A DNA stretch of 64,000 bases from Fictibacillus arsenicus (GTDB lineage Bacteria; Bacillota; Bacilli; Bacillales; Fictibacillaceae). Of the stretch, positions 34,682 through 43,037 are shown in pieces; position 1 is the stretch's first letter, and the number at the start of each line of letters is the position of its first letter. Location of the stretch: the NCBI RefSeq assembly GCF_001642935.1, contig NZ_CP016761.1:930001-994000 (forward strand). Reading direction: 5' to 3'. The notes beneath the pieces were generated by a model. That model had not been told where the DNA came from, searched no databases, and saw nothing but the letters and a program-made list of their open reading frames with translations. The translations under genes were made by a program, and so were the position numbers.

Positions 34682-35159
34682 GGGATATAAGCTAGACTAT
34701 CAATCTCCTATAGGAGTCATTGAGATCATAGGCAGTGAAGAATGTATTCAATCTATTATGTTTGTTGATAGAGATTTATCGATGGGGCATCAGGCTGACA
34801 TTCCAAGGGTATTAAGAGATTGCTATAACCAGCTCGACGAATATTTTAAAGGGGAGCGTCAAATATTTACGTTTCCTTATGAACAGAGAGGAACTTTATT
34901 TCAGCAAACAGTCTGGAATGCGCTTATTAATATTCCTTTTGCAGAGACGGCATCTTATCGTGACATCGCAAACTCTCTTCAAAACGAGAAAGCGATCAGA
35001 GCGGTAGGGAACGCGAACGGTAAAAATAAGTTGAGTATCATCATACCCTGTCATAGAATTATAGGTTCAAATGGAAGTTTAACGGGTTATGCAGGAGGAC
35101 TTTGGAGAAAAAAATGGCTGTTAAATCACGAAAGGGAAATTAAGAAGATTACTTTATAA
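34674..35159 (+). CDS. adaB: AdaB/Ogt: O6-methylguanine-DNA methyltransferase
   Basis: The 161-residue suicide enzyme has the acceptor motif IIIPCHRIIGS (Cys126), NANGKNKL before it and LTGYAGGLWRKKWLL after it, the standard MGMT order. It transfers the methyl of O6-methylguanine to its cysteine. The ATG at 34674 overlaps the alkA stop and has TGGAGGTC as its site. It is the last gene of the inducible alkylation operon. No clear terminator follows; the next 190 bases are AT-rich. Confidence 0.93.
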   Translation: MNKGYKLDYQSPIGVIEIIGSEECIQSIMFVDRDLSMGHQADIPRVLRDCYNQLDEYFKGERQIFTFPYEQRGTLFQQTVWNALINIPFAETASYRDIANSLQNEKAIRAVGNANGKNKLSIIIPCHRIIGSNGSLTGYAGGLWRKKWLLNHEREIKKITL

Positions 35160-35352
35160 TTATAGTGATAAAACTTTTAATTATAAATCAAGATTATTTA
35201 AAATAGTCCGATAATTCAATCATATTAAGCTTTAAGAGTGCTTTTTAAAAACTTTTATAAAAGTCGAAACTTTAATATTTACAATAGTAAGAAAAAGTAT
35301 TAAAATGATAAAGTTCCAAAAAATAGAAATATAGATATAGGGGGCATTCTCA

Positions 35353-35892
35353 ATGAAAAAATTCTTAGCAGTAACAGCAGCTGCAGTTCTAGCACTTAGC
35401 GTAGGTTGCAGCAAGGAAGAAGAAAAGCCGAAAGAAGAAGCGAAACCAGCGGCAGCTACAGAGAAAAAGGAAAATGATAATACAGAAAAAATCACTCTTC
35501 TAAACTTTGAAGGTGAATTGATGCAGCAGCTTAGAGAGTATCATGCAGCATTCAATGCATATGCGGCAGGTGCAGCAAAAGAAGGCGAAGAAGCACTTCC
35601 GAAAGAAGAGCTTGATAAGCTGAAAGCTGATGCAAAAGCAGCTGGAGAAAAAGCGGTAGCTGAAATTCCATCAGTTGAAGTTCCAGCTGAATTATCAGAA
35701 GAAAACCAAGCAACGGTTAAAGGTGCTTTAGAAGAGCTGAAGAAGTCATATGAAGCAAAAGTTGCCGGTTTAGAAGACGAAGCAAAAGCAACAGAAGCTG
35801 ACGAGTTGTTCACAGCTTTTGAAGAGAAGTTAAACACGATTCATGAAGACTTAAAATTAATTCCTGGAAAATTCATCAACGAACTACAATAA
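35353..35892 (+). CDS. Lipoprotein of unknown function, alanine/glutamate-rich
   Basis: The 179-residue protein has a signal peptide MKKFLAVTAAAVLALSVGC with a plausible lipidated Cys19. The body is a charged K/E/A-rich helical domain (about 45-175) that could form a helical bundle. I recognise no domain. A GGGGGC site lies before the ATG, and the upstream region has TTACAAT- and TAAAAT-like promoter elements. It is a single gene with its own terminator. Confidence 0.78.
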   Translation: MKKFLAVTAAAVLALSVGCSKEEEKPKEEAKPAAATEKKENDNTEKITLLNFEGELMQQLREYHAAFNAYAAGAAKEGEEALPKEELDKLKADAKAAGEKAVAEIPSVEVPAELSEENQATVKGALEELKKSYEAKVAGLEDEAKATEADELFTAFEEKLNTIHEDLKLIPGKFINELQ

Positions 35893-35902
35893 TAGAAGTA
35901 AC

Positions 35903-35936
35903 TGAACTGCTGTCTCACATGAGGGAGCAGTTCTTT
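35903..35936 (+). terminator. Terminator of the alanine-rich lipoprotein gene
   Basis: AACTGCT pairs with AGCAGTT, with GTCTC/GAGGG extending the stem, followed by CTTTCTG. Confidence 0.7.
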
Positions 35937-35961
35937 CTGTCTAAAGGAGGTTATATTTTGC

Positions 35962-36480
35962 ATGATACAAATTAGAGCAGAAAGAAGCGGAGACCAAAAA
36001 GCCATTTGCCAAATAAACGATGCGGCTTTTAATGGTGACAATGAATCAAGATTAATAGATGCGATTAGGAATTCAGAGCTGTTCGTGCCAGAGTTGTCCT
36101 TAGTTGCTGTAGCTGATGGAAAGCTGATCGGGCATATTCTTTTCAGTATCGTTACGATTAAATCAGGTGAGAATGATGTCCCGACTTTGGCACTTGCACC
36201 TATGGCTGTTGTTCCTGAACAACAGAACAAAGGTGTCGGATCATTGTTAGTAGAAGAGGGGCTAAAGAGGGCAAAGGATCAAGGATTCGAGCATGCAGTT
36301 GTGTTAGGTCATCCAGAATTTTATCCGAGGTTCGGCTTTGTACCAGCATCAACTAAAGGAATTGAAGCACCATTCCCAGTTCCGGATGAAGTGTTTATGG
36401 CAATAGAGCTTAAAGAAGAGTCTTTAGATCAAATCAAAGGAAAAATTGTATATCCGTCTGCTTTTGATACGGTTTCATAG
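35962..36480 (+). CDS. GNAT family N-acetyltransferase (YhbS-like)
   Basis: The 172-residue protein begins MIQIRAERSGDQKAICQINDAAF. It has the acetyl-CoA loop LAPMAVVPEQQNKGVGSLLVEEGLKRA (about 75-101) and VVLGHPEFYPRFGFVPAS, the hallmark of YhbS/predicted N-acetyltransferase proteins. The acceptor is unknown. An AAAGGAGG site lies 11 bases before the ATG. Confidence 0.87.
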   Translation: MIQIRAERSGDQKAICQINDAAFNGDNESRLIDAIRNSELFVPELSLVAVADGKLIGHILFSIVTIKSGENDVPTLALAPMAVVPEQQNKGVGSLLVEEGLKRAKDQGFEHAVVLGHPEFYPRFGFVPASTKGIEAPFPVPDEVFMAIELKEESLDQIKGKIVYPSAFDTVS

Positions 36481-36537
36481 GATTTTTAAGACAAAAGCAG
36501 AAATAGATAAGAGATTCTATCTGTAAAGGAGCTGTGT

Positions 36538-37050
36538 ATGATGAGTCTTGCTAAAACGGATGTTTCGTCTGAGTATATGCGTTCTGTAAAGACGCGTTTT
36601 CTGGATGCGAAAAACTATGTGGAAAAGACGTTTGATCAGCTTTCGGAAGAACAATTATTTTGGTACCCGAATGAAGATTCCAACAGTGTTGCAGTAATCG
36701 TTAAACACATGAGCGGAAACATGATCTCCAGATGGACAGACATTTTTGACACGGACGGAGAAAAACCTGACCGCAACCGTGACGGTGAATTCGAAAACAC
36801 GATGTCTAACCGCGAAGAAATGAAAGTGTTGTGGAACAAAGGGTGGGAAGTATTCTTTGAAACACTAAACGGTTTGAAAGAAGAAGATCTTCTTCGTAAA
36901 ATCTATATCCGAAATGAGCCTCACTCTGTCATGGATGCGATCGAGCGGCAGATGTATCACTATTCGTATCACATTGGCCAAATTGTTTATATTGCAAAAA
37001 TGCTAAAGTCGGATCAATGGCAAACATTAACAATTCCTAGAAAAAAATAA
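36538..37050 (+). CDS. DUF1572 (DinB/YfiT superfamily) protein
   Basis: The 170-residue four-helix protein has a metal-ligand pattern in VAVIVKHMSGNM, with a histidine at about 59, and in MYHYSYHIGQIVYIAK, with histidines at about 143 and 147. This matches DUF1572 members of the DinB superfamily, which includes bacillithiol transferases and mycothiol-dependent enzymes. The reaction is unknown. It is one of three DinB-fold genes in the window (with 38991 and 50590). Confidence 0.82.
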   Translation: MMSLAKTDVSSEYMRSVKTRFLDAKNYVEKTFDQLSEEQLFWYPNEDSNSVAVIVKHMSGNMISRWTDIFDTDGEKPDRNRDGEFENTMSNREEMKVLWNKGWEVFFETLNGLKEEDLLRKIYIRNEPHSVMDAIERQMYHYSYHIGQIVYIAKMLKSDQWQTLTIPRKK

Positions 37051-37110
37051 TAGGAATTTTATAAAACATGGTTTATACTGGAAATATCAAATGAAAGGGG
37101 TGATGACAAA

Positions 37111-37173
37111 ATGATTAAGAAATTCAATAAGAACAGTCATATCTTGTCCTCGCCCAACGGTTATAAAAAATAA
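37111..37173 (+). CDS. Possible 20-residue leader peptide
   Basis: A 20-codon frame (MIKKFNKNSH... ending NGYKK, stop at 37171-37173) has a near-ideal GAAAGGGGTGATG ribosome site and a TTATACT promoter-like -10 about 35 bases upstream. Two terminator-like hairpins follow, and then the phosphotransferase gene. The arrangement resembles translation-controlled attenuators of antibiotic-resistance genes. No homology is claimed. Confidence 0.45.
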   Translation: MIKKFNKNSHILSSPNGYKK

Positions 37174-37188
37174 ACATTTAATCGGTGT

Positions 37189-37275
37189 GCTCTGGATTCA
37201 CTATGACTTCCAGGGGCTTTTTCTGATTAATAATGCTAAAGCCAAACGGGCATCCTGCTCTTTTGGCTTTTTCTT
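37189..37275 (+). terminator. Two tandem terminator-like hairpins before the phosphotransferase gene
   Basis: Hairpin 1 (37189-37222) pairs GCTCTGGA with TCCAGGGGC (one bulge), followed by TTTTTC. Hairpin 2 (37238-37275) pairs AGCCAAA with TTTTGGCT, followed by TTTTCTTTT. They lie between the leader peptide stop and the ATG at 37345, so full-length transcription of that gene needs readthrough or an internal promoter. Confidence 0.65.
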
Positions 37276-37344
37276 TTGCAGATATCTCTGGCTTATTGAA
37301 AGGTTTTAGTTTAAAAAATCTAATACAAGAGGTGCAATAAGCTA

Positions 37345-38355
37345 ATGATGAAACTTAGTACAATGTTGAAAGTGGCAAGCACGGTTGACAGTGAATGGCG
37401 CAGTTCTATAGCAGAGAAAATCCTTGAGCATTGGGATTATGATGAAGGAAGTGTTTATGCTTTTCGTTACAGTGCGAACTTTATTTTCGTTTTTAAGAAA
37501 GATGAAGAGACTCATTTTTTGCGTTTCAATGAAGTTTCTGAAAGAGAACTTTCATTAATTGAAGCAGAAATGGAAATCTTAGATTATTTAGCTGGAACAT
37601 CATTACGTACTGTTAGACCAGTCTTATCGTTGAACGGAAAAAAGATAGAGCGAATCGAAGCCGAGAACGGAATTTATTACGCTTCTGTATTTAAAGCTCT
37701 TCCAGGAAAACAGTATGAGATCAATGAACTTGAAAAATATCAGTTTTTTATATGGGGAATGACGCTAGGGAAACTCCACGGTGAAATGAAAAAATGCGAT
37801 GAATCTGTTCATTTCAACCGCCTAACCTGGAGGGATCATTTAAACAGTGTCGAAAAGTTACTTCCGAAGCAAGAGACTGCTGCGAAAAAAGAGCTTGCCA
37901 ATCTTGTAAGCTGGGCTGAATCATTGCCGGTTACTCGAGAAAACTTCGGATTGATTCATTATGATTTTGAATTAGACAATCAGTGCTGGGAAAATGACGT
38001 GGCAGGTATCCTGGATTTTGATGATTGTGCCTATTATTGGTATGCCGCTGATATCGCTTTTGCATTAAGAGATCTTGATGAGCAAAAGATGACGAACCCT
38101 TTGTTTGCTGAATTCGTTAATGGATATGAAAGCGAAACGACCTTGGATTCTGATTTAGTAGAGCAGTTACCGATGTTTAATAGACTTCATGAACTTACGA
38201 TGTTTGTTAAATTACTTCGTTCAGTTGATATTCCAGATTCAGCAGATCATCCGGAGTGGATGTCGAATTTAAGAAAAAAGCTGGTTGAAAAAATAGAAAA
38301 ATATCGTTTTTCCTTTGAACGATTACATGTTAATAATAAGGAGTTGTTAAAATGA
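37345..38355 (+). CDS. APH-fold phosphotransferase (aminoglycoside phosphotransferase family enzyme)
   Basis: The 336-residue protein kinase-like fold shows FGLIHYDFELDNQCW, the catalytic HxDxxxxN loop (about 207-215), and VAGILDFDDCAYYWYAADIAFAL, the metal-binding aspartate segment (about 223-231). Such enzymes phosphorylate small molecules such as aminoglycosides, choline, homoserine or fructosamine; the substrate is not identifiable. An AGAGGTG site precedes the ATG. It overlaps the next gene by four bases (ATGA), and the hairpins upstream suggest attenuated expression. Confidence 0.83.
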   Translation: MMKLSTMLKVASTVDSEWRSSIAEKILEHWDYDEGSVYAFRYSANFIFVFKKDEETHFLRFNEVSERELSLIEAEMEILDYLAGTSLRTVRPVLSLNGKKIERIEAENGIYYASVFKALPGKQYEINELEKYQFFIWGMTLGKLHGEMKKCDESVHFNRLTWRDHLNSVEKLLPKQETAAKKELANLVSWAESLPVTRENFGLIHYDFELDNQCWENDVAGILDFDDCAYYWYAADIAFALRDLDEQKMTNPLFAEFVNGYESETTLDSDLVEQLPMFNRLHELTMFVKLLRSVDIPDSADHPEWMSNLRKKLVEKIEKYRFSFERLHVNNKELLK

Positions 38356-38909
38356 AAAACGCACTATTAGTTATAGATGCTCAGCAGGAACTGATTGAAG
38401 GGAATAAAGAAGAACAAGCTGTTTTCAACAAAAATCATCTAATAAAGAATATTAACCTAGTAATTGAACAAGGAAAAGATGTGGGAGCGGAAATCATATT
38501 TGTTAGAGATCTGGACGTTGCAGAGGGTGAGGGAAAAGGTTTCGAAGTTCATTCGGAAATCCATGTACCTGAAGGAGCAGCATTTTTTAATAAAAAAGCC
38601 ACAAATGCCTTTTACGGTACTTCTCTATTAGACGATTTAAAAGAAAAAGAAATTAGTCATGTGGTGATTATGGGATGCAAAACAGAGCATTGCATTGATA
38701 CGGCAGTAAGAATGGCGACGGTAAACGGACTCGATGTGACATTAGTCGGCGATGGTCATTCAACGACAGACTCTGCTGTGTTAAAAGCTCAGCAGATCAT
38801 TGAACATCATAATAAAATTCTTCATGGCCATTATAACATTGATTATTTCTCGGTAGTCAGGAAGACAAGTGAAGATCTTTTCAGTCCGATTCATAATCAA
38901 TATCGATGA
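38352..38909 (+). CDS. Cysteine hydrolase, isochorismatase family
   Basis: The 185-residue protein has the isochorismatase-fold triad segments: LLVIDAQQEL (Asp9), FNKKATNAFYGTSL (Lys) and VVIMGCKTEHCIDTAVRMA (Cys at about 114). Proteins with this cysteine act as amidases, for example on nicotinamide, pyrazinamide or ureidoacrylate. The substrate is unknown. It is translationally coupled to the phosphotransferase by an ATGA overlap. The 66 bases after it lack a clear terminator. Confidence 0.87.
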   Translation: MKNALLVIDAQQELIEGNKEEQAVFNKNHLIKNINLVIEQGKDVGAEIIFVRDLDVAEGEGKGFEVHSEIHVPEGAAFFNKKATNAFYGTSLLDDLKEKEISHVVIMGCKTEHCIDTAVRMATVNGLDVTLVGDGHSTTDSAVLKAQQIIEHHNKILHGHYNIDYFSVVRKTSEDLFSPIHNQYR

Positions 38910-38990
38910 GCATCATTTTATTAGTCAACTGATTTTTCAGCTTGTATAATTAAAATTGAAATTGCTTTTAACTTTATGGGAGGCGTAAAG

Positions 38991-39464
38991 ATGAGTGAAT
39001 TAACATTTAAGAACTTTGAATTGTCACGAAGCTTTTTCCTGAAACATCTTGGGGAACTAGACAAAGAAACTGCAGAAGTTCAGCCAGAAGGATTCAACAA
39101 CAATATCCTTTGGCATGTTGGTCATGTTTTAACAACGGCTGAATATTTTATGTTTGGATATCCCGAAAAATCAAATCACCTTCCATTAAATTACATCGAT
39201 CTATTTAACAGAGGAACAAGTCCTGCTGACTGGAAAGGTGAAGTGCCATCCCTCTCTGAACTAACAGCACAACTGAAAGACCAAATGGCTCGAATAAAAG
39301 AAATTCCAGAAGACCGTTTGCAAGAAAAGTTAGAGAAACAATTTTTCGACTTCAAAACCTTCGGCGAATTGGTGAATTTCGCTGTGTTCCATGAAACGTA
39401 TCACCTTGGACAGATGCATGCGATGAAGAAAGTGATTGAAAAATCAAAAGTGCAACAAGGATAA
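38991..39464 (+). CDS. DinB superfamily protein
   Basis: The 157-residue four-helix protein has the three-histidine metal pattern in NNNILWHVGHVLTTAEYFM and FHETYHLGQMHAMKK. The family includes bacillithiol S-transferases (BstA-like) and many uncharacterised stress proteins. The ATG at 38991 follows GGGAGGCG at good spacing. TATAAT at 38945-38950 is a perfect -10 about 40 bases upstream. Repeat copy 8 separates the gene from its terminator. Confidence 0.83.
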   Translation: MSELTFKNFELSRSFFLKHLGELDKETAEVQPEGFNNNILWHVGHVLTTAEYFMFGYPEKSNHLPLNYIDLFNRGTSPADWKGEVPSLSELTAQLKDQMARIKEIPEDRLQEKLEKQFFDFKTFGELVNFAVFHETYHLGQMHAMKKVIEKSKVQQG

Positions 39465-39475
39465 AGATAATAAAA

Positions 39476-39698
39476 GGCTGTTTTCGCAAACTTGTTGCTC
39501 TTGAAAGTGGTTGATTTCCGCTCCAGGATGCTCGCTTTCCGCGGGGCGTGCGGTGAGCCTCCTCGGCGCTTTGCACCGTTAGGAGTCTCACCTGTCCCGC
39601 TGATCCCGCAGGAGTCTCGCACCTTGCACTCCAATCAACTTGCCAATGAAGAGAATGAAAGAAATAACCCAAAAGCAACAATCTTTTAGAGAAGAGCC
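39476..39698 (-). mobile_element. MITE-like structured repeat, copy 8 (- orientation), perfect 8-bp duplication
   Basis: 223 bp, from GGCTGTTTTCGCAAAC to TTTTAGAGAAGAGCC, flanked by TAATAAAA at 39468-39475 and 39699-39706. It sits three bases after the DinB stop and just before the DinB terminator. The apical hairpin is GGTGC-AAA-GCGCC in element orientation. Confidence 0.95.
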
Positions 39699-39703
39699 TA
39701 ATA

Positions 39704-39740
39704 AAAAGAGTGGTTCCTTAAATGGAAACCACTCTTTTTG
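39704..39740 (+). terminator. Terminator of the DinB gene, separated from it by repeat copy 8
   Basis: AAAGAGTGGTTCC pairs with GGAAACCACTCTTT around TTAAAT (one mismatch), followed by TTG. Confidence 0.85.
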
Positions 39741-39804
39741 AGTAAATAAGTTATGTACTTTTTGCACATGATTATGCTATTATATAAAAGACGCGCGTTA
39801 TTAT

Positions 39805-39848
39805 TTTTGTATATATATAATATCCCTTAATTATATTATATAACAAAA
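39805..39848. promoter_or_regulatory. AT-rich inverted repeat directly upstream of helD
   Basis: TTTTGTATATATATAATA is mirrored by TATTATATAACAAAA with a three-base length difference and an 11-base centre. It ends 44 bases before the helD ATG. It could be an operator or a leader hairpin. Confidence 0.45.
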
Positions 39849-39892
39849 TGGAAAAGCGTGTCAACAGAAAATTTATTTTAGGGAGAGATCGG

Positions 39893-42205
39893 ATGACGAC
39901 ATGGAATCGGGAGCAGCAGAATGAACAAGAAAGAGTAAATGAAGTAATCAAGGAACTTTCTCAAGCTACTTCTAGACTTCAAGAGCATTTAGGCGGAAAA
40001 CTATCTGATGTGGTCCAAATCCGAAAAAACTTTTGGTCGGACGTTACGGTGAACCTAGATGATCCTGATGATGCCATCGAAACAGCAGCAAGTATCAAAC
40101 AGCAATCTGAACTGTTATCTGAGATCGAGAGAAGTCATATTTCAGCGGAAAGCCGATTAAAAACATACGAAAAACTGAAGAATTCACCTTACTTTGGAAG
40201 AATTGATTTTAATGAAAATGGTGAAAGTGAAACGGAAAGAGTCTATCTTGGTATTGCTTCTTATTATGACGAAGCGACAAGTGAATTTTTAGTACATGAC
40301 TGGAGAGCGCCGATCTCAAGTTTGTATTATGATCACTCCCTGGGTGAGGCAAGCTTCAGGGCGCCAAGTGGTACGATAAAAGGCGATTTAGAATTAAAGC
40401 GGCAATTTATTATAAAAAACGGCCAGATTCAGGGGATGTTTGACACCGGAGAAGCGATTGGAGATGAACTTCTTCAGCAAGTCCTTGGTAATCAGGCGAA
40501 TACTCAAATGAAAAGTATAGTGGCGACCATTCAAAAAGAACAGAATGCCATTATACGAAACACGGAAAGTGATTTGCTTATCGTACAAGGAGCAGCAGGA
40601 TGCGGAAAAACATCTGCTGCACTGCAGCGTGTAGCCTATCTTTTATACCGTGACAGGGAAACCCTACAATCCCATCATATTGTTTTGTTTTCTCCAAATA
40701 ACATGTTCAATAGCTATGTCGCAAACGTCCTTCCTGAACTTGGGGAAGAAAATATGGAACAGACTACTTTTCAAGCTTATATCGATCACCATTTAGCCGA
40801 GGAATTTTCAGTTGAAACGCCATTTGAACAAATGGAGGCAATTCTTTCTGGTGTTGGTGAATCTTCACGGGTTGAAGGAATCAAATTTAAAGCGTCCGTT
40901 GATTTCTTAGAGGCCATCCATCAATATGTTGAAAAGCTAAGTGAATCTGGTATGCAATTTTTAGATGTTAAGTTTCGGGATAAAACAGTGATTCGAGCGA
41001 AACAGATCAGTGAATACTTTTATTCTTTAGACTCACGAGAAACAATTCCTTATCGCATGAAACAAACATCCCATTGGATTTTAAATGAATTGAAACTAGC
41101 TGAAAGAAAAGAACGCAAGAAACCATGGGTCGAAAAGGAAATTCAGTTTTTAGATAAGTCGGTCTACACAAAGCTTTATGAACAGCTGCAAAAACGAAAC
41201 AAATATGATGCTGATTCCTTTAACGACTTGGCGAGTGAACAGAAAGTCTTGTCAGCATATGTAACAAGACTGGCGTTTAAGTCACTTCGAAAATCTGTTG
41301 AAGAATGTACCTTTTTAGACATGAAGAGTTTATATGCTAAGCTGTTTCAAAAAAATAATAAATTATTGCAAGAGTACGATGTATGGAGTGAAATCTGTAA
41401 TCAAACGCTATTTAATCTAAAGCAAAACCATTTAGCAAATGAAGATGCTACACCATTTCTTTATGTAAAAGAGTTGTTGATTGGATTTCAAACAAATGCA
41501 GCTGTCAGACATGTTTTCATTGATGAAGCTCAGGACTTTTCGCCATTTCAATTTGCTTTTATACAGCGCATTTTTCCGAGAGCCAGATTAACTGTACTCG
41601 GTGATCTAAATCAATCCATCTATGCGCATGCTTCAGATCAGTCTTTTAGTATGCTGGAGAAATTATTAGACAAGAAGCATACGGAAACGATTACGCTTAC
41701 GAGAAGCTACCGTTCTACAAAAGAGATTGTAGATTTTACGAAAAGTCTTTTAAAAGATGATAGCGGAATTATTCCATTTAACAGACCGGGAGAAAAGCCA
41801 TCTGTTGTGAAGGTGGATGGAGAAGAGCAGATTCACGAGGAATTAGAAAGCCTTATTAATTCCTGGCTGAAAGACGGTCATGAAACGATTGCTGTCATTT
41901 GCAGGACTGCCAAAGAAAGTTTACATGTATATGAAAAACTAAAGTCAAAGTTAGATCTAAGACTAATGATTAATGAGGATGCAGCATTTCAAAAAGGCAT
42001 TATTATCATCCCTTCCTATTTGGCGAAGGGAATAGAGTTTGATGCAGCAGCTATTTACGACGCTTCAGGTTATCAAAAGGAACGCGAGCGAAAACTTTTC
42101 TATACGGTTTGTACACGTGCCATGCATGAGTTGACCGTTTTTTACAAAGGTTCACCTTGTCCATTTATTAAAGAAGCTCCGAAGACTCTATATAAAATCA
42201 ATTAA
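39893..42205 (+). CDS. helD: HelD: SF1 (UvrD-like) ATPase that recycles RNA polymerase
   Basis: The 770-residue protein starts with a coiled N-terminal arm (NEQERVNEVIKELSQATSRLQEHL, 8-31). It has a Walker A loop QGAAGCGKTSAALQR (Lys239/Thr240), a Walker B HVFIDEAQDFSPFQ, LGDLNQSIYAH and a C-terminal SF1 helicase half with IIPSYLAKGIEFDAAAIYDAS and YTVCTRAMHEL. Length and layout match Bacillus HelD, which pulls stalled RNA polymerase off DNA. The ATG at 39893 has a GGGAGAG site; ATG 39848 has none. Confidence 0.92.
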   Translation: MTTWNREQQNEQERVNEVIKELSQATSRLQEHLGGKLSDVVQIRKNFWSDVTVNLDDPDDAIETAASIKQQSELLSEIERSHISAESRLKTYEKLKNSPYFGRIDFNENGESETERVYLGIASYYDEATSEFLVHDWRAPISSLYYDHSLGEASFRAPSGTIKGDLELKRQFIIKNGQIQGMFDTGEAIGDELLQQVLGNQANTQMKSIVATIQKEQNAIIRNTESDLLIVQGAAGCGKTSAALQRVAYLLYRDRETLQSHHIVLFSPNNMFNSYVANVLPELGEENMEQTTFQAYIDHHLAEEFSVETPFEQMEAILSGVGESSRVEGIKFKASVDFLEAIHQYVEKLSESGMQFLDVKFRDKTVIRAKQISEYFYSLDSRETIPYRMKQTSHWILNELKLAERKERKKPWVEKEIQFLDKSVYTKLYEQLQKRNKYDADSFNDLASEQKVLSAYVTRLAFKSLRKSVEECTFLDMKSLYAKLFQKNNKLLQEYDVWSEICNQTLFNLKQNHLANEDATPFLYVKELLIGFQTNAAVRHVFIDEAQDFSPFQFAFIQRIFPRARLTVLGDLNQSIYAHASDQSFSMLEKLLDKKHTETITLTRSYRSTKEIVDFTKSLLKDDSGIIPFNRPGEKPSVVKVDGEEQIHEELESLINSWLKDGHETIAVICRTAKESLHVYEKLKSKLDLRLMINEDAAFQKGIIIIPSYLAKGIEFDAAAIYDASGYQKERERKLFYTVCTRAMHELTVFYKGSPCPFIKEAPKTLYKIN

Positions 42206-42212
42206 TCATTAC

Positions 42213-42244
42213 AAAAATTCGCTGTTCTGCTGAACAGCGGATTT
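42213..42244 (+). terminator. Terminator of helD
   Basis: AAATTCGCTGTTC pairs with GAACAGCGGATTT around TGCT, followed by TTT. Confidence 0.88.
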
Positions 42245-42298
42245 TTTATTTTGAATTTCTTGAAATGGGGTAAGGATAAGAAAGAAGGAGGGAAATCT

Positions 42299-42745
42299 GT
42301 GCCGTTTGATTATGACCTTGATTTTGAACATATCGATTTTAGAGAGAACCGAGACAAATATAGAGTTGGCCGCGGAGAACAAGGAGTGCTTCTTGTAGAG
42401 CCATATAAAAGTGAGATTCTTCCTCATTGGCGTTTTAAAACACCAGACGAAGCTAAAGAGTCATCAGAGAAAATCTATGAACAATTTTTGGAGTATAAAA
42501 AGAATAAAGATTTCGTTGGCGCTGATATGGCAAGGAAGTTTTTGCAGATGGGTTATACCCGTGCAAGGCGATACACCAATTACAAGGGTGGCAGAAAATA
42601 TGATGAAAACGATGAGGTCAATGAAAGACAGATCGATCCTGTCAAAGCAAAGTCAGCTGCGATTTTTGAAGAGAAGTGGAAACTCGCCAGAACAGATGAA
42701 GAGTATTTGAAGATGAAAAAGGCACATCAAAAAGAGTTTGGATAA
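42299..42745 (+). CDS. DUF4385 family protein
   Basis: The 148-residue protein begins VPFDYDLDFEHIDFRENRDKYRVGRGEQGVLLVEPYKSEILPHWRFKT, a block characteristic of DUF4385. GADMARKFLQMGYTRARRY follows. The function is unknown. The GTG at 42299 lies six bases after AAGGAGGG; longer starts would place that site inside the gene. A compact terminator follows the stop. Confidence 0.82.
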   Translation: MPFDYDLDFEHIDFRENRDKYRVGRGEQGVLLVEPYKSEILPHWRFKTPDEAKESSEKIYEQFLEYKKNKDFVGADMARKFLQMGYTRARRYTNYKGGRKYDENDEVNERQIDPVKAKSAAIFEEKWKLARTDEEYLKMKKAHQKEFG

Positions 42746-42776
42746 ACACCTCTATTCTTGTTAGAGGTGTTTGTTA
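42744..42776. terminator. Bidirectional terminator after the DUF4385 gene
   Basis: AAACACCTCTA pairs with TAGAGGTGTTT around TTCTTGT. It overlaps the stop codons of both convergent genes. Confidence 0.85.
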
Positions 42777-42959
42777 TTGTTCTCCGCCACCGCCAATTCC
42801 GCCGCCACCGCTTGTGAACCGATCACCCATCTGGTAGTTTGAATGTTCACCAGGTTTTGCTGAAGAATGATGGGAATGATTGTTGTTCTTTTTGCGCCGC
42901 CAATCTACAAAGAATGCAAACAATAGAATGAACCCAATAAAAAGAAAGAACCAAATCAT
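42774..42959 (-). CDS. Small single-pass membrane protein, 61 residues
   Basis: One N-terminal helix (MIWFFLFIGFILLFAFFVDW) is followed by RRKKNNNHSHHSS and a glycine-rich tail ending FTSGGGGIGGGGEQ. The ATG at 42959 follows CAAGGAGGTCTG, while the ATG at 42983 has no site. A His-rich patch after the helix might bind metal. I recognise no family. Confidence 0.65.
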   Translation of the reverse strand: MIWFFLFIGFILLFAFFVDWRRKKNNNHSHHSSAKPGEHSNYQMGDRFTSGGGGIGGGGEQ

Positions 42960-43037
42960 GACAGACCTCCTTGAAATATTCATATACTAATAAGCTATGG
43001 TTATCAGCATGAAGTGTTCTGTATTGTTTAAATAAAA

